From Paraburkholderia sp. BL10I2N1 (lineage in GTDB: Bacteria > Pseudomonadota > Gammaproteobacteria > Burkholderiales > Burkholderiaceae): a stretch of DNA of 64,000 nucleotides. Made by a program: the position numbers and the translations under genes. The stretch spans positions 992,001 through 1,056,000 of the forward strand of contig NZ_SNWA01000001.1 in assembly GCF_004361815.1 (NCBI RefSeq). The letters are read 5' to 3'. Shown piece by piece: positions 23,302 through 32,439 of the stretch (position 1 is its first letter; every line of letters starts with the position of its first letter). A model generated the notes under the pieces. That model made no database searches. It had not been told where the DNA came from and saw nothing but the letters and a program-made list of their open reading frames with translations.

Positions 23302-24993
23302 ATGACACATCCGCTATTCAAGAAGCATGAAGACACGCTCCAGAAGGCGCTTGCAGCCATCGAGACGCGTGGCTACTGGAGCCCGTACGCCGAAATGCCC
23401 AGTCCAAAAGTGTACGGGGAAACTGCAAACGCGGATGGCGAAGCGGCGTTCAAGAGCCATCTGAACAAAACGTTCGAACTCGATCAACCGGCGACCGGGC
23501 AAACCGTAGGCGCCGAGGTATCGCCATTCGGCTTCCCGCTTGGCATCCGTTACCCGAAAGCAGACCCCAATGCACTAATTGCGGCAGCAGCGAACGCCCA
23601 GCCCGCGTGGCGCGTCGCCGGACCACAGGCATGGGTGGGCGTCAGCCTCGAAATTCTCGAACGTGTCAATCGCGCCAGTTTCGAGATCGGCTACAGCGTC
23701 ATGCATACGACCGGACAGGCGTTCATGATGGCGTTCCAGGCGGGCGGTCCGCACGCACAGGATCGTGCGCTGGAGGCGGTTACATACGCATGGGACCAGA
23801 TGCGCCGCACTCCCGCAGATTCGCACTGGGAAAAGCCACAAGGCAAGAACCCGCCTCTTGCAATGCACAAACGCTACACGGTTGTGCCGCGCGGCACCGG
23901 TCTCGTCCTCGGATGTTGTACCTTCCCGACCTGGAACGGATATCCCGGCCTCTTCGCCGATCTCGCAACCGGCAACACGGTCATCGTCAAGCCGCATCCG
24001 GGCGCGATCCTGCCGCTGGCAATCACAGTACGCATCGCACGTGAGGTTCTGCGCGAAGCGGGATTCGACCCGAATGTCGTCACGCTGCTTGCGACAGATC
24101 CGAACGACGGCGCTCTTGTCCAGGATCTCGCACTACGCTCCCAAATCAAGCTGATCGATTTCACGGGCAGCACTCAGAACGGCACGTGGCTTGAACACAA
24201 CGCGCATCAGGCGCAAGTGTTCACGGAAAAGGCCGGCGTCAACCAGATCGTGATCGACTCAGTAGACGACCTCAAATCGGTGGCCCGCAACATCGCCTTC
24301 TCGCTGGCGCTGTATTCCGGACAGATGTGCACAGCGCCACAGAACATCTACGTCCCGCGCGACGGCATCAACACTACTGAGGGCACGATCAGCTTCGATG
24401 CCGTTGCCGAAGCGCTCGCCACCGCCGTGCAAAAGCTGGTGGCCGACCCAGTTCGGGCCGTCGAATTGCTTGGTGCGATCCAGAATGACGGCATCGCGCA
24501 ACGTATTGACGACGCACGCAAACTCGGACGCGTGCTTGCAGACAGCAAAGCGCTCGCGCATCCGGCATTCGCGCAAGCGCGCGTGCTCACACCGCTCGTG
24601 CTCCAACTCGACGCTGCGAAGGACGCCGCGCAGTTCACCCGCGAATGGTTCGGTCCGATTTCGTTCGTGATCGCAACCGATTCGACCGCACAGTCGCTGG
24701 AGCTTGCCGGCGCCATCGCGGCCGAACACGGGGCACTCACGCTGTCCGTCTACAGCACAGACGACGCCGTCCTGGAAGCCGCACACGAAGCATCGATCTG
24801 TGGAGGCGTCGCGCTATCCATCAACCTGACTGGCGGCGTGTTCGTCAATCAGTCGGCGGCGTTCTCCGACTTCCACGGCACCGGTGCGAACCCCGCTGCG
24901 AACGCAGCACTCGCCGATTCAGCGTTCGTCGCGAACCGCTTCCGTGTGGTGCAAAGCCGAATCCATGTTGAACCAAAGGCGGTCCCCGCGTAA
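23302..24993 (+). CDS. paaN: Phenylacetic acid degradation protein PaaN (oxepin-CoA ring-cleavage-type aldehyde dehydrogenase)
   Basis: 563-residue aldehyde dehydrogenase-fold protein of the PaaN group. The ALDH catalytic cysteine is C343 (SGQMCTAP), the general base region is E309 (FTEKAGV), and cofactor-binding K230 follows TVIV. In E. coli PaaZ the dehydrogenase is fused to a MaoC-type hydratase that opens the oxepin ring. This protein is shorter and lacks that domain, so ring opening must use a separate hydratase. It heads a five-gene unit paaN-paaJ-paaG-paaI-paaK. The start ATG follows directly after the palindromic operator region. Confidence 0.92.
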   Translation: MTHPLFKKHEDTLQKALAAIETRGYWSPYAEMPSPKVYGETANADGEAAFKSHLNKTFELDQPATGQTVGAEVSPFGFPLGIRYPKADPNALIAAAANAQPAWRVAGPQAWVGVSLEILERVNRASFEIGYSVMHTTGQAFMMAFQAGGPHAQDRALEAVTYAWDQMRRTPADSHWEKPQGKNPPLAMHKRYTVVPRGTGLVLGCCTFPTWNGYPGLFADLATGNTVIVKPHPGAILPLAITVRIAREVLREAGFDPNVVTLLATDPNDGALVQDLALRSQIKLIDFTGSTQNGTWLEHNAHQAQVFTEKAGVNQIVIDSVDDLKSVARNIAFSLALYSGQMCTAPQNIYVPRDGINTTEGTISFDAVAEALATAVQKLVADPVRAVELLGAIQNDGIAQRIDDARKLGRVLADSKALAHPAFAQARVLTPLVLQLDAAKDAAQFTREWFGPISFVIATDSTAQSLELAGAIAAEHGALTLSVYSTDDAVLEAAHEASICGGVALSINLTGGVFVNQSAAFSDFHGTGANPAANAALADSAFVANRFRVVQSRIHVEPKAVPA

Positions 24994-25025
24994 TTCGACC
25001 AAATGGCATATGCCGTTTGGCCGAA
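24994..25025. repeat. 32-nt near-perfect palindrome between paaN and paaJ
   Basis: Starts immediately after the paaN TAA. The arms TTCGACCAAATGGCAT and ATGCCGTTTGGCCGAA pair over 16 positions with one mismatch (A-C) and one G-U, centred on CATATG. There is no T-run, so it is not a standard intrinsic terminator. It could be an intercistronic mRNA hairpin that sets the ratio of paaN to downstream products, or a protein-binding palindrome. Confidence 0.75.
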
Positions 25026-25103
25026 TAGAACGCCGCCTTACGCCCCACTAATATGAACTGACGGCCCGGATTGCAGGCCGGCCGTCACTTTCTGGAACCG
25101 GAC

Positions 25104-26306
25104 ATGACAGACGCCTTCATTTGCGATGCGATTCGTACTCCCTTCGGCCGCTACGGCGGTGCACTCAAAGACGTGCGTGCAGACGACCTTGGCGCGGTAC
25201 CTATCAAGGCGTTGATCGAACGCAACCCTGGCGTCGACTGGCGCGCGCTTGACGACGTCATTTATGGTTGCGCCAACCAGGCGGGCGAAGACAACCGCAA
25301 TGTCGCGCGCATGTCGGCATTGCTCGCGGGACTACCAACCGAAGCGCCCGGCGCGACGCTGAACCGACTGTGCGGCTCAGGCATGGACGCGGTCGGCACT
25401 GCGGCGCGCGCGATCAAGGCTGGCGAGGCAGGTTTGATGATTGCGGGTGGCGTCGAGAGCATGACGCGTGCGCCGTTTGTCATGGGCAAGGCGACCAGCG
25501 CATTCTCGCGTCAGGCCGAAATTCATGACACGACAATTGGCTGGCGCTTCGTCAATGCACTGATGAAACGCGACTACGGCGTCGACTCCATGCCTGAAAC
25601 GGCGGAGAACGTGGCCATCGAATTCGGCGTGAGTCGCGCCGATCAGGATGCATTCGCGCTGCGAAGCCAGCAGAAGGCAGCGCGCGCGCAACGTGACGGC
25701 ACGTTGGCGCAGGAAATCGTTGCCGTCGAAATTCCGCAGAAGAAAGGTGACCCGGTCCGCGTGACAGTCGACGAGCATCCCCGCGAAACGTCACTCGAAG
25801 CACTCGGCAAACTCAAAGGTGTTGTGCGAAGCGATGGCACCGTGACGGCGGGTAACGCATCTGGAGTGAACGACGGCGCATGTGCACTGCTGCTTGCAGG
25901 CAAGGAAGCCGCAGAAGCATACGGACTGCGCCCGCGAGCGCGCATCGTCGGCATGGCGACTGCCGGCGTGGAACCGCGTGTGATGGGCATCGGTCCTGCG
26001 CCCGCCACGCAAAAACTGCTGAAACGGCTCGGCATGTCGCTTGAACAGTTCGACGCGATTGAACTGAACGAAGCATTCGCCTCCCAGGGGCTGGCAGTGT
26101 TGCGTACGCTCGGCCTGCGGGATGACGACCCGCGCGTCAATCCGAATGGCGGAGCGATCGCCCTCGGTCATCCCCTCGGCGCGTCGGGGGCAAGGCTCAT
26201 CACGACCGCGCTCTACCAGCTGGAACGGACAAATGGCCGCTTCGCGCTGTGCACGATGTGCATCGGCGTCGGCCAGGGTATCGCCATCGCCATCGAACGC
26301 GTTTGA
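25104..26306 (+). CDS. paaJ: 3-oxoadipyl-CoA/3-oxo-5,6-dehydrosuberyl-CoA thiolase PaaJ
   Basis: Acetyl-CoA acyltransferase that performs the two thiolytic steps of the phenylacetate pathway. The 400-residue protein has the nucleophilic cysteine C90 in NRLCGSGMDAV, the histidine segment GGAIALGHPLGASGARL and the second cysteine in CTMCIGVGQG near the end. The ATG of MTDAFICDAIRTPFG matches family starts. A TTG frame 11 codons upstream is less likely. It is 110 nt after paaN, with the palindrome in between. Confidence 0.94.
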   Translation: MTDAFICDAIRTPFGRYGGALKDVRADDLGAVPIKALIERNPGVDWRALDDVIYGCANQAGEDNRNVARMSALLAGLPTEAPGATLNRLCGSGMDAVGTAARAIKAGEAGLMIAGGVESMTRAPFVMGKATSAFSRQAEIHDTTIGWRFVNALMKRDYGVDSMPETAENVAIEFGVSRADQDAFALRSQQKAARAQRDGTLAQEIVAVEIPQKKGDPVRVTVDEHPRETSLEALGKLKGVVRSDGTVTAGNASGVNDGACALLLAGKEAAEAYGLRPRARIVGMATAGVEPRVMGIGPAPATQKLLKRLGMSLEQFDAIELNEAFASQGLAVLRTLGLRDDDPRVNPNGGAIALGHPLGASGARLITTALYQLERTNGRFALCTMCIGVGQGIAIAIERV

Positions 26307-26357
26307 CAAGCCCGCGTTCTGCGCGTGCAAGAGCTGGACACAAAGAGGAGACAACCG

Positions 26358-27149
26358 ATGTCCTATGAAGCGATCCTCGTCGACTTCGACGCGTCAACCT
26401 GCGTTGCCACCGTGACGCTGAACCGCCCGGACAAGCTGAACAGCTTCACGCGAGCGATGCACAAGGAACTCAGCGCCGCCCTCGATGAAGTCGAAGCCTC
26501 CGGCGCCCGCTGCATCGTGCTGACGGGCGCGGGCCGCGGATTCTGTGCCGGTCAGGATCTTGCCGACCTGGATTTCACACCAGGCGCGATGACCGACCTC
26601 GGCCAGGTGATCGACGATCACTTCAACCCGCTGATCCGTCGCTTGCAGGCGCTGCCGTTGCCTGTCATCGCAGCGGTCAATGGTGCGGCCGCAGGCGCAG
26701 GCGCAAATCTCGCGCTAGCGTGCGATCTGGTGCTAGCGGCGCGGTCGGCCAGCTTCATCCAGGCATTCGTGAAGATCGGCCTCGTTCCCGACTCCGGCGG
26801 TACGTGGTTCCTGCCGCAGCGCATCGGCATGGCGCGCGCACTCGGACTTGCGATCACCGGCGACAAACTTCCCGCCGAGAAAGCGGAAAGTTGGGGCCTC
26901 GTCTGGCAAGTTGTCGACGATGCCGAACTACAGAACCATGCAGCAAAACTCGCAACGCAGCTTGCGCAGCAGCCAACCCTGGCGATAGCCGCCATCAAAC
27001 GGGCGATGCGGGCAGGTGCCACGCAAACACTCGACCAGCAACTCGATCTCGAACGCGATCTGCAGCGCGATCTTGGCGCATCGCATGACTACGCAGAGGG
27101 CGTACGCGCCTTTATCGAACGGCGCGTACCACGCTTTGAGGGTCGCTGA
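26358..27149 (+). CDS. paaG: 2-(1,2-epoxy-1,2-dihydrophenyl)acetyl-CoA isomerase PaaG
   Basis: Crotonase-fold isomerase (263 residues) that converts the ring-epoxide to oxepin-CoA. It has the oxyanion segment GRGFCAGQDLADLD and NGAAAGAGANLALACDLV, and the GLVPDSGGTWFLPQRIG stretch in which an aspartate replaces the hydratase glutamate. That substitution is characteristic of PaaG rather than an enoyl-CoA hydratase. GAGGAG lies before the ATG. The next gene begins one base after its stop. Confidence 0.92.
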   Translation: MSYEAILVDFDASTCVATVTLNRPDKLNSFTRAMHKELSAALDEVEASGARCIVLTGAGRGFCAGQDLADLDFTPGAMTDLGQVIDDHFNPLIRRLQALPLPVIAAVNGAAAGAGANLALACDLVLAARSASFIQAFVKIGLVPDSGGTWFLPQRIGMARALGLAITGDKLPAEKAESWGLVWQVVDDAELQNHAAKLATQLAQQPTLAIAAIKRAMRAGATQTLDQQLDLERDLQRDLGASHDYAEGVRAFIERRVPRFEGR

Positions 27150-27150
27150 C

Positions 27151-27606
27151 ATGTCCGCACAGCCCGACGCCAGAATGACACCCGACGAACTCGCACGCGC
27201 CACCGCGCAGTCCATGTACGACGCGGACGCCTGCAGCCAGGCGCTTGGCCTCAAACTCCTTGAAGTCCGCGCCGGATACGCGCGAATGCACATGAAAGTT
27301 CGCCCCGACTTCCTGAACGGCCATCAGATCTGCCATGGCGGCCTGATCTTCACGCTAGCCGATTCCACGTTCGCATTCGCCTGCAACTCATACAACGTCA
27401 ACACCGTAGCGTCGGGCTGCTCGATCGAGTTCCTGCGTCCGGTTCCAGCCGATGACGAGCTGACGGCCGAAGCCACCGAACAGACGCTGAGCGGACGCAA
27501 CGGTATCTACGACATCCGGGTGACGAACCGCGCGGGCGAGACAGTCGCGATGTTCCGCGGCAAGTCCGCGCAAATCCGCGGCACCGTGATTCCAGGCGAC
27601 CGGTAG
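27151..27606 (+). CDS. paaI: Hydroxyphenylacetyl-CoA thioesterase PaaI
   Basis: Hot-dog-fold thioesterase (151 residues) thought to release CoA from dead-end phenylacetate intermediates. The characteristic region HMKVRPDFLNGHQICHGGLIFTLAD carries the N-G-H-x-x-x-H-G-G catalytic motif. The ATG lies one base after the paaG stop, which favours translational coupling. An upstream in-frame start inside paaG is rejected. Confidence 0.92.
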   Translation: MSAQPDARMTPDELARATAQSMYDADACSQALGLKLLEVRAGYARMHMKVRPDFLNGHQICHGGLIFTLADSTFAFACNSYNVNTVASGCSIEFLRPVPADDELTAEATEQTLSGRNGIYDIRVTNRAGETVAMFRGKSAQIRGTVIPGDR

Positions 27607-27684
27607 GTCGCCATAGCTTTTGCTGCCTGGCAACGGGCGAACCGCGTCCTATTCTAATGACTGAAGATGCAAAGGAGACATTCG

Positions 27685-28989
27685 ATGACAACCACGCTCC
27701 CGCTCGACCCGATCGAAACGGTGAGTCGCGACGAACTCGCCGCACTCCAGCTGGAACGACTGAAATGGTCGCTCGCGCACGCGTATGAAAATTCGCCCGT
27801 CTACCGACGCAAATTCGATGAAGCCGGCGTTCACCCTTCTGAAGTGAAGACGCTGGCCGACCTGTCCCGCTTCCCGTTCACCACCAAGAAGGATCTGCGC
27901 GACAGCTACCCGTTCGGTATGTTCGCCGTTCCGCAGGAACAGATCTCGCGAATTCATGCATCGTCGGGAACGACCGGCAAACCGACCGTCGTCGGTTACA
28001 CCGCACGAGACATCGACACGTGGGCCAATCTCGTTGCCCGCTCGATTCGCGCCGCCGGCGCGCGGCGTGGCGATAAGGTGCACGTGAGCTACGGCTACGG
28101 CCTCTTCACCGGCGGCCTCGGCGCGCACTACGGAGCCGAACGCGCCGGCCTCACGGTGATTCCGTTTGGCGGCGGCCAGACCGAAAAGCAGGTCCAGCTG
28201 ATCCAGGACTTCCGGCCAGACATCATCATGGTGACGCCGAGCTACATGCTGTCGATCGCGGACGAACTGGAGCGACAAGGCGTCGATCCGGCGCAATGCT
28301 CGCTTCGTATCGGCATCTTTGGCGCTGAGCCCTGGACAAACGACATGCGCCTCGCCATCGAACAACGCATGGGCATCGATGCAGTCGATATCTACGGCCT
28401 GTCTGAAGTAATGGGTCCAGGTGTCGCATCGGAATGCGTGGAAACAAAGGACGGGCCGACGATCTGGGAAGATCACTTCTACCCCGAGATCATCAATCCG
28501 CAAACTGGCGAGGTCATGCCCGATGGTGAATTCGGCGAACTCGTCTTCACGTCACTGACGAAGGAAGCGCTGCCGATCATTCGCTACCGCACACGCGACC
28601 TTACGCGTCTGTTGCCGGGCACGGCGCGCACGATGCGCCGCATGGAAAAGATCACGGGGCGCTCTGACGACATGATGATCGTGCGCGGCGTCAACGTGTT
28701 TCCGACGCAGATCGAAGAACTGCTGCTTAAACAGCACGCGCTCGCACCGCACTATCAGATCGTTCTGACGAAGGAGGGCCCGCTGGACGTGCTGACATTG
28801 AATGTCGAGCCATGCCCTGAAACCGCACCGGATACTGCGGCGCTCAACGCGGCGAAGCAGGCTCTCGCGTACGACATCAAGGCGCTGATCGGCGTGAGTG
28901 CGGTGGTCAACGTCCTGGCGGTGAACGGTATCGAACGATCGGTTGGTAAAGCCCGGCGCGTAGTCGATAAACGCTTTGCCGGCGGCTGA
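27685..28989 (+). CDS. paaK: Phenylacetate--CoA ligase PaaK
   Basis: AMP-forming ligase, first enzyme of aerobic phenylacetate catabolism. The 434-residue protein has the phosphate-binding loop SSGTTGKPT (93-101), DIYGLSEVMGPGV, and the C-terminal hinge KITGRSDDMMIVRGVNVFPTQIE. The ATG is preceded by AAAGGAGA. Last gene of the cluster. It faces mltA tail to tail across 111 nt with no clear terminator. Confidence 0.95.
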   Translation: MTTTLPLDPIETVSRDELAALQLERLKWSLAHAYENSPVYRRKFDEAGVHPSEVKTLADLSRFPFTTKKDLRDSYPFGMFAVPQEQISRIHASSGTTGKPTVVGYTARDIDTWANLVARSIRAAGARRGDKVHVSYGYGLFTGGLGAHYGAERAGLTVIPFGGGQTEKQVQLIQDFRPDIIMVTPSYMLSIADELERQGVDPAQCSLRIGIFGAEPWTNDMRLAIEQRMGIDAVDIYGLSEVMGPGVASECVETKDGPTIWEDHFYPEIINPQTGEVMPDGEFGELVFTSLTKEALPIIRYRTRDLTRLLPGTARTMRRMEKITGRSDDMMIVRGVNVFPTQIEELLLKQHALAPHYQIVLTKEGPLDVLTLNVEPCPETAPDTAALNAAKQALAYDIKALIGVSAVVNVLAVNGIERSVGKARRVVDKRFAGG

Positions 28990-29100
28990 GAAACAAAAAG
29001 CCGCTCCGGAAAGGCAAGAGGGACGCGATTCGCTGCGTACAGTTGCGAATCGCAAATCGAACCGCGCGCCCGATCACGGACCGAAGGCCCGGCGACCAGA

Positions 29101-30219
29101 TCACGAGTTTGGAAGCAGCAACCACATACGCCCGGCCTGCTTCATCTTGCCGGCAAGGTCACCTGCGTCGTCGCCCAAACCCCAGAAGTAGTCGGCACGC
29201 ACGCCGCCCTTGATGGCCGAGCCGGTGTCCTGCGCGAACACGAGACGATTCATCGGAGAGTTGGTCAATGGACGCGTCGTCTGCAGGAATACCGGCGTGC
29301 CGAGCGGAATCGAAGACGGATCGACGGCGATGGAACGCTCAGGTGTTAGCGGCACGCCCAGCGCACCGATCGGACCATCGGCACCGCCTTGCGGCACCGC
29401 TTCATTCGATGGCATTTCCCGGAAAAAGACAAACCGGGGATTCGTGTCCAGCAATGCGTCGACTCGCGCCGGATTGGCAAGCGCCCAGGCCTTGATGCCC
29501 TGCATCGTCGCCTGCGCGGGCGTGAGTTCGCCACGATCCAGCAGCCAGCGCCCGATCGACTTGTACGGCTGGTTGTTCGTGCCGCCAAAGCCGACCCGCA
29601 TCACACTGCCGTCCTCCATTACGACCCGGCCGGAACCCTGCACCTGCAAGAAGAACGCCTCAATCGGATCGTCGACCCACACAAGTTCGTTACCGTTCAG
29701 CACGCCGCTACGCTCCAGTTGCGCGCGCGCGGGTAGCGGCGCACCGGCGCGATAGCCGGCCGGCCAACGGTACAGCGCCGTCTGATACACGCCATGCCGC
29801 ACGCGCGAGCCGCGCAGCAACGGCTCGTAGTAACCCGTCACAAGGCCGTCGAGGGTCCCGTCGGTGTTGGCGAACTGGAACGGCGTGAAATAGGCTTCGA
29901 AGAAAGCCCGCGCGCTCGCGACATCGAGGTCGTCGAGTTGGGCCGCCGCTGCGCACGCGCGCTGCCAGTTCGACTGCCCCGCGAGCCGCACGCAGTTCTG
30001 CCGCAAAGCCGCCGCTGCACCGATCAGCGAGTCGTCCTCCCAACCCGGCACCTGTTGCCACGCGACCTTGGTCAGCCTCGCCGTGGCGATCTGGCCGGGA
30101 ATGATTGCGGCGCCCATGGGCGGCGTCAGTCTTACCGCACCGCCTCCGCCGCATGAAGCAAGCATCACCGCCACTGCCACCGCACCGGCCCACCCCGCTG
30201 CCTGACGGACAAAACGCAT
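29101..30219 (-). CDS. mltA: Membrane-bound lytic murein transglycosylase A (MltA)
   Basis: Outer-membrane-anchored lytic transglycosylase that cleaves peptidoglycan glycan strands. The 372-residue precursor begins with a lipoprotein signal ending in LASC (C23). It is followed by the MltA domain (VTGYYEPLLRGS; FFLQVQGSGRV) and a C-terminal 3D domain with VFAQDTGSAIKGGVRADYFWG, including the conserved aspartates. I chose the ATG that gives the clean lipoprotein signal; an ATG ten codons upstream (30249) would overlap the divergent micro-gene. Its promoter must therefore lie within or beyond that micro-gene. Confidence 0.93.
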   Translation of the reverse strand: MRFVRQAAGWAGAVAVAVMLASCGGGGAVRLTPPMGAAIIPGQIATARLTKVAWQQVPGWEDDSLIGAAAALRQNCVRLAGQSNWQRACAAAAQLDDLDVASARAFFEAYFTPFQFANTDGTLDGLVTGYYEPLLRGSRVRHGVYQTALYRWPAGYRAGAPLPARAQLERSGVLNGNELVWVDDPIEAFFLQVQGSGRVVMEDGSVMRVGFGGTNNQPYKSIGRWLLDRGELTPAQATMQGIKAWALANPARVDALLDTNPRFVFFREMPSNEAVPQGGADGPIGALGVPLTPERSIAVDPSSIPLGTPVFLQTTRPLTNSPMNRLVFAQDTGSAIKGGVRADYFWGLGDDAGDLAGKMKQAGRMWLLLPNS

Positions 30220-30247
30220 ACAATGTTCGTTCTTGATGGAAACCGCC

Positions 30248-30403
30248 ATGTCTGATCTGTTCGACGAATACCCGATGCTTATATTTGCGCTGGAGTCGCT
30301 TCTGGCGCTGTTTCTGCTGATTTTCATCGTTGTCTGGACGGCGTCCGGCAAGAAGAAAAATGCACAGAAAGCCACGCGCGACAAGCAGCAGTCGCAGCAA
30401 TAA
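30248..30403 (+). CDS. 51-residue predicted single-pass membrane protein
   Basis: Small ORF of 51 codons plus TAA, starting MSDLFDEYPMLIFALES. An acidic N-terminus is followed by one hydrophobic stretch (about residues 10-32) and then a Lys/Gln-rich tail (KKKNAQKATRDKQQSQQ). A TGATGGAA element lies about 8-15 nt before the ATG. It is divergent from mltA, with starts only 28 nt apart. The clean membrane-protein layout and basic tail suggest a real gene. Function unknown; I recognise no family. Confidence 0.6.
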   Translation: MSDLFDEYPMLIFALESLLALFLLIFIVVWTASGKKKNAQKATRDKQQSQQ

Positions 30404-30436
30404 CTCCGTCAGCTGACCGAGAAACGAGCGACCGGT

Positions 30437-30811
30437 TCAATGCAGCGTGCGCGGCATGCGCAGAATGAATTCGGGCACGGGCGCCTCGAAACGCTCGCCG
30501 TCCTCGGCGACGCAGAAATACTCGCCGCGCATGGTGCCGACCGGCGTCGCGATCACCGCCCAGCTGGTGTACTCGAATTGCTCGCCCGGTTTCAAAAGGG
30601 GCTGGTGTCCGACCACGCCGAGACCTTTCACTTCCTGAACGTGATCTTCGCTGTCGGTGATCACCCAGTGGCGGGCAATCAATTGCGCGGGAACCTGGCC
30701 AGTGTTGCGGATGGTCAGCGTGTAGGCGAACGCATACTTGCGGCGCTCCTGGTCCGATTCATCGGGCAGGTATTGCACCTGCGACGACACGCTGAATTCG
30801 TACTGACTCAT
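30437..30811 (-). CDS. apaG: Co2+/Mg2+ efflux-associated protein ApaG
   Basis: 124-residue fibronectin-III-like fold protein. Conserved ApaG segments are visible: YTLTIRNTG, ARHWVITDSE, VVGHQPLLKPGEQFEYTSWA and TPVGTMRGEYFC. The biochemical role is not settled; the family has been linked to cobalt resistance and to diadenosine tetraphosphate metabolism. It is divergent from rpe across 204 nt, where a TAAAAT -10-like box (about 30980) precedes rpe. Confidence 0.95.
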   Translation of the reverse strand: MSQYEFSVSSQVQYLPDESDQERRKYAFAYTLTIRNTGQVPAQLIARHWVITDSEDHVQEVKGLGVVGHQPLLKPGEQFEYTSWAVIATPVGTMRGEYFCVAEDGERFEAPVPEFILRMPRTLH

Positions 30812-31015
30812 CCTGATTCCGGTGTGAAGAAATTCTGCGGGAGGCTCGCGGAAAGCCCAAGCGCCAATGGTTTGCGGCCAGTCGGTGGGGAGCCGCTCTG
30901 GTTTCGCATTCTGCTTGATCGAGCGTATGCCCGCAACCGGACAATCCCATCAGGATAAGGCTTCGAAGCGTACAAACCGCTAAAATGACGGTTTTCCGCC
31001 TGCCTCCTTCACGTC

Positions 31016-31699
31016 ATGACGCAATTCCGCATCGCTCCCAGCATCCTGTCGGCCGACTTCGCGCGGCTCGGCGAAGAAGTCCGCAATGTTGTCGCCGCCG
31101 GCGCCGACTGGATTCACTTCGACGTGATGGACAACCACTACGTGCCGAATCTCACGATCGGACCGCTCGTCTGCGAAGCAATCCGCCCGCACGTGCAGGT
31201 GCCGATCGACGTGCATCTGATGGTGCGCCCGGTCGACCGGATCGTGCCGGATTTCGCCAAGGCCGGCGCGAACCTGATCAGTTTTCACCCGGAAGGCTCG
31301 GACCACATCGACCGCACGCTGTCGCTGATTCGCGATCACGGCTGCAAGGCGGGTCTGGTGTTCAATCCGGCGACGCCCCTCAATTACCTCGATCACGTGA
31401 TGGATCGCGTCGACCTGGTGCTGATCATGTCGGTGAATCCGGGTTTCGGCGGCCAGTCGTTTATTCCTGAGGCGCTGAACAAGCTGCGCGAGGCGCGCGC
31501 ACGCATCGACGCCTACAAGAACAGGACCGGCCGCGAAATCCATCTCGAAGTGGACGGCGGCGTGAAGGTCGACAACATCGCGGAAATCGCCGCGGCGGGC
31601 GCCGATACGTTCGTCGCCGGTTCGGCGATCTTCGGCAAACACGACTACAAGACCGTGATCGACGAAATGCGCAGCGCCCTCGCCGGCATCGAGCACTGA
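31016..31699 (+). CDS. rpe: Ribulose-phosphate 3-epimerase
   Basis: TIM-barrel enzyme of the pentose-phosphate and Calvin pathways interconverting ribulose-5-P and xylulose-5-P. The 227-residue protein has [15 protein letters not shown] at the N-terminus, [16 protein letters not shown] with metal-binding His/Asp, [24 protein letters not shown] and [10 protein letters not shown]. It begins a rpe-gph pair: gph starts one base after the rpe stop. Confidence 0.96.
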   Translation: MTQFRIAPSILSADFARLGEEVRNVVAAGADWIHFDVMDNHYVPNLTIGPLVCEAIRPHVQVPIDVHLMVRPVDRIVPDFAKAGANLISFHPEGSDHIDRTLSLIRDHGCKAGLVFNPATPLNYLDHVMDRVDLVLIMSVNPGFGGQSFIPEALNKLREARARIDAYKNRTGREIHLEVDGGVKVDNIAEIAAAGADTFVAGSAIFGKHDYKTVIDEMRSALAGIEH

Positions 31700-31700
31700 C

Positions 31701-32423
31701 ATGGCCGCGACGCCTCCGTTCCCCGCCCCCCGATTTACTGGCCCCCGTCTGCAGGCAGCGATCATCGACCTCGACGGCACGATGGTCGACACCGCCGACG
31801 ATTTCACCGCCGGCCTGAACGGCATGCTCGCGCAACTCGACGCGGCGGAAACCTCGCGCGAGGAAGTGATCGACTACGTGGGCAAGGGCTCGGAGCATCT
31901 GATCCGCAGCGTGCTCGCACCTCGCTTCGAGACGGAGCATGCGCAGGAGCGTTTCGACGAGGCGCTCGCGATCTATCAGGAAGAGTATGCAAAGATCAAC
32001 GGCACGCACACGCGGCTCTATCCGGATGTCGAAGCTGGGCTGAAAGCCATGCGTGACGCGGGCCTGAAGCTCGCGTGCGTCACCAACAAGCCGCGTCGGT
32101 TCGCGGTGCAGCTGCTCACGCAATACGGCCTGATCGGCTATTTCAGCCTCGTGATCGGTGGCGACACGCTGCCGAAAAAGAAGCCCGACCCGCTGCCCAT
32201 GCTCACTGCCTGCGCGCAGATGCAGGTTGCGCCGGAAGCGGCGGTCGCGATCGGCGACTCCGAAAACGATGCGCTGGCCGGCCGCGCGGCCGGTCTGGCA
32301 ACGCTGACCGTTCCCTACGGCTACAACCATGGGCAATCTGTACAAACGATAAAATCGGATGGTATAGTTGCCTCGCTGCTTGATGCCGCCAAGGCAATCG
32401 CAGCGCACCACTCAACGACTTGA
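31701..32423 (+). CDS. gph: Phosphoglycolate phosphatase
   Basis: HAD-superfamily phosphatase (240 residues) that removes 2-phosphoglycolate. Motif I is D23-L-D25-G-T; motif II follows in CVTNKPRR, motif III is the KKKPDP lysine, and motif IV is GDSENDALAGRAAG. The last 30 codons (about 32335-32370) are AT-rich compared with the rest and include a TATAGT box that probably serves as the trp promoter. It is coupled to rpe upstream. Confidence 0.93.
   Translation: MAATPPFPAPRFTGPRLQAAIIDLDGTMVDTADDFTAGLNGMLAQLDAAETSREEVIDYVGKGSEHLIRSVLAPRFETEHAQERFDEALAIYQEEYAKINGTHTRLYPDVEAGLKAMRDAGLKLACVTNKPRRFAVQLLTQYGLIGYFSLVIGGDTLPKKKPDPLPMLTACAQMQVAPEAAVAIGDSENDALAGRAAGLATLTVPYGYNHGQSVQTIKSDGIVASLLDAAKAIAAHHSTT
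32363..32368 (+). promoter_or_regulatory. -10 box of a trpE promoter inside the 3' end of gph
   Basis: TATAGT in a locally AT-rich stretch (CTGTACAAACGATAAAATCG just upstream). The best -35 candidate (GTACAA, 17 nt upstream) is weak. A start near 32375 would give a transcript that contains the leader peptide and attenuator before trpE. Assigned from composition and context. Confidence 0.45.
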
Positions 32424-32439
32424 TAAGTCCTTCTTCCTC

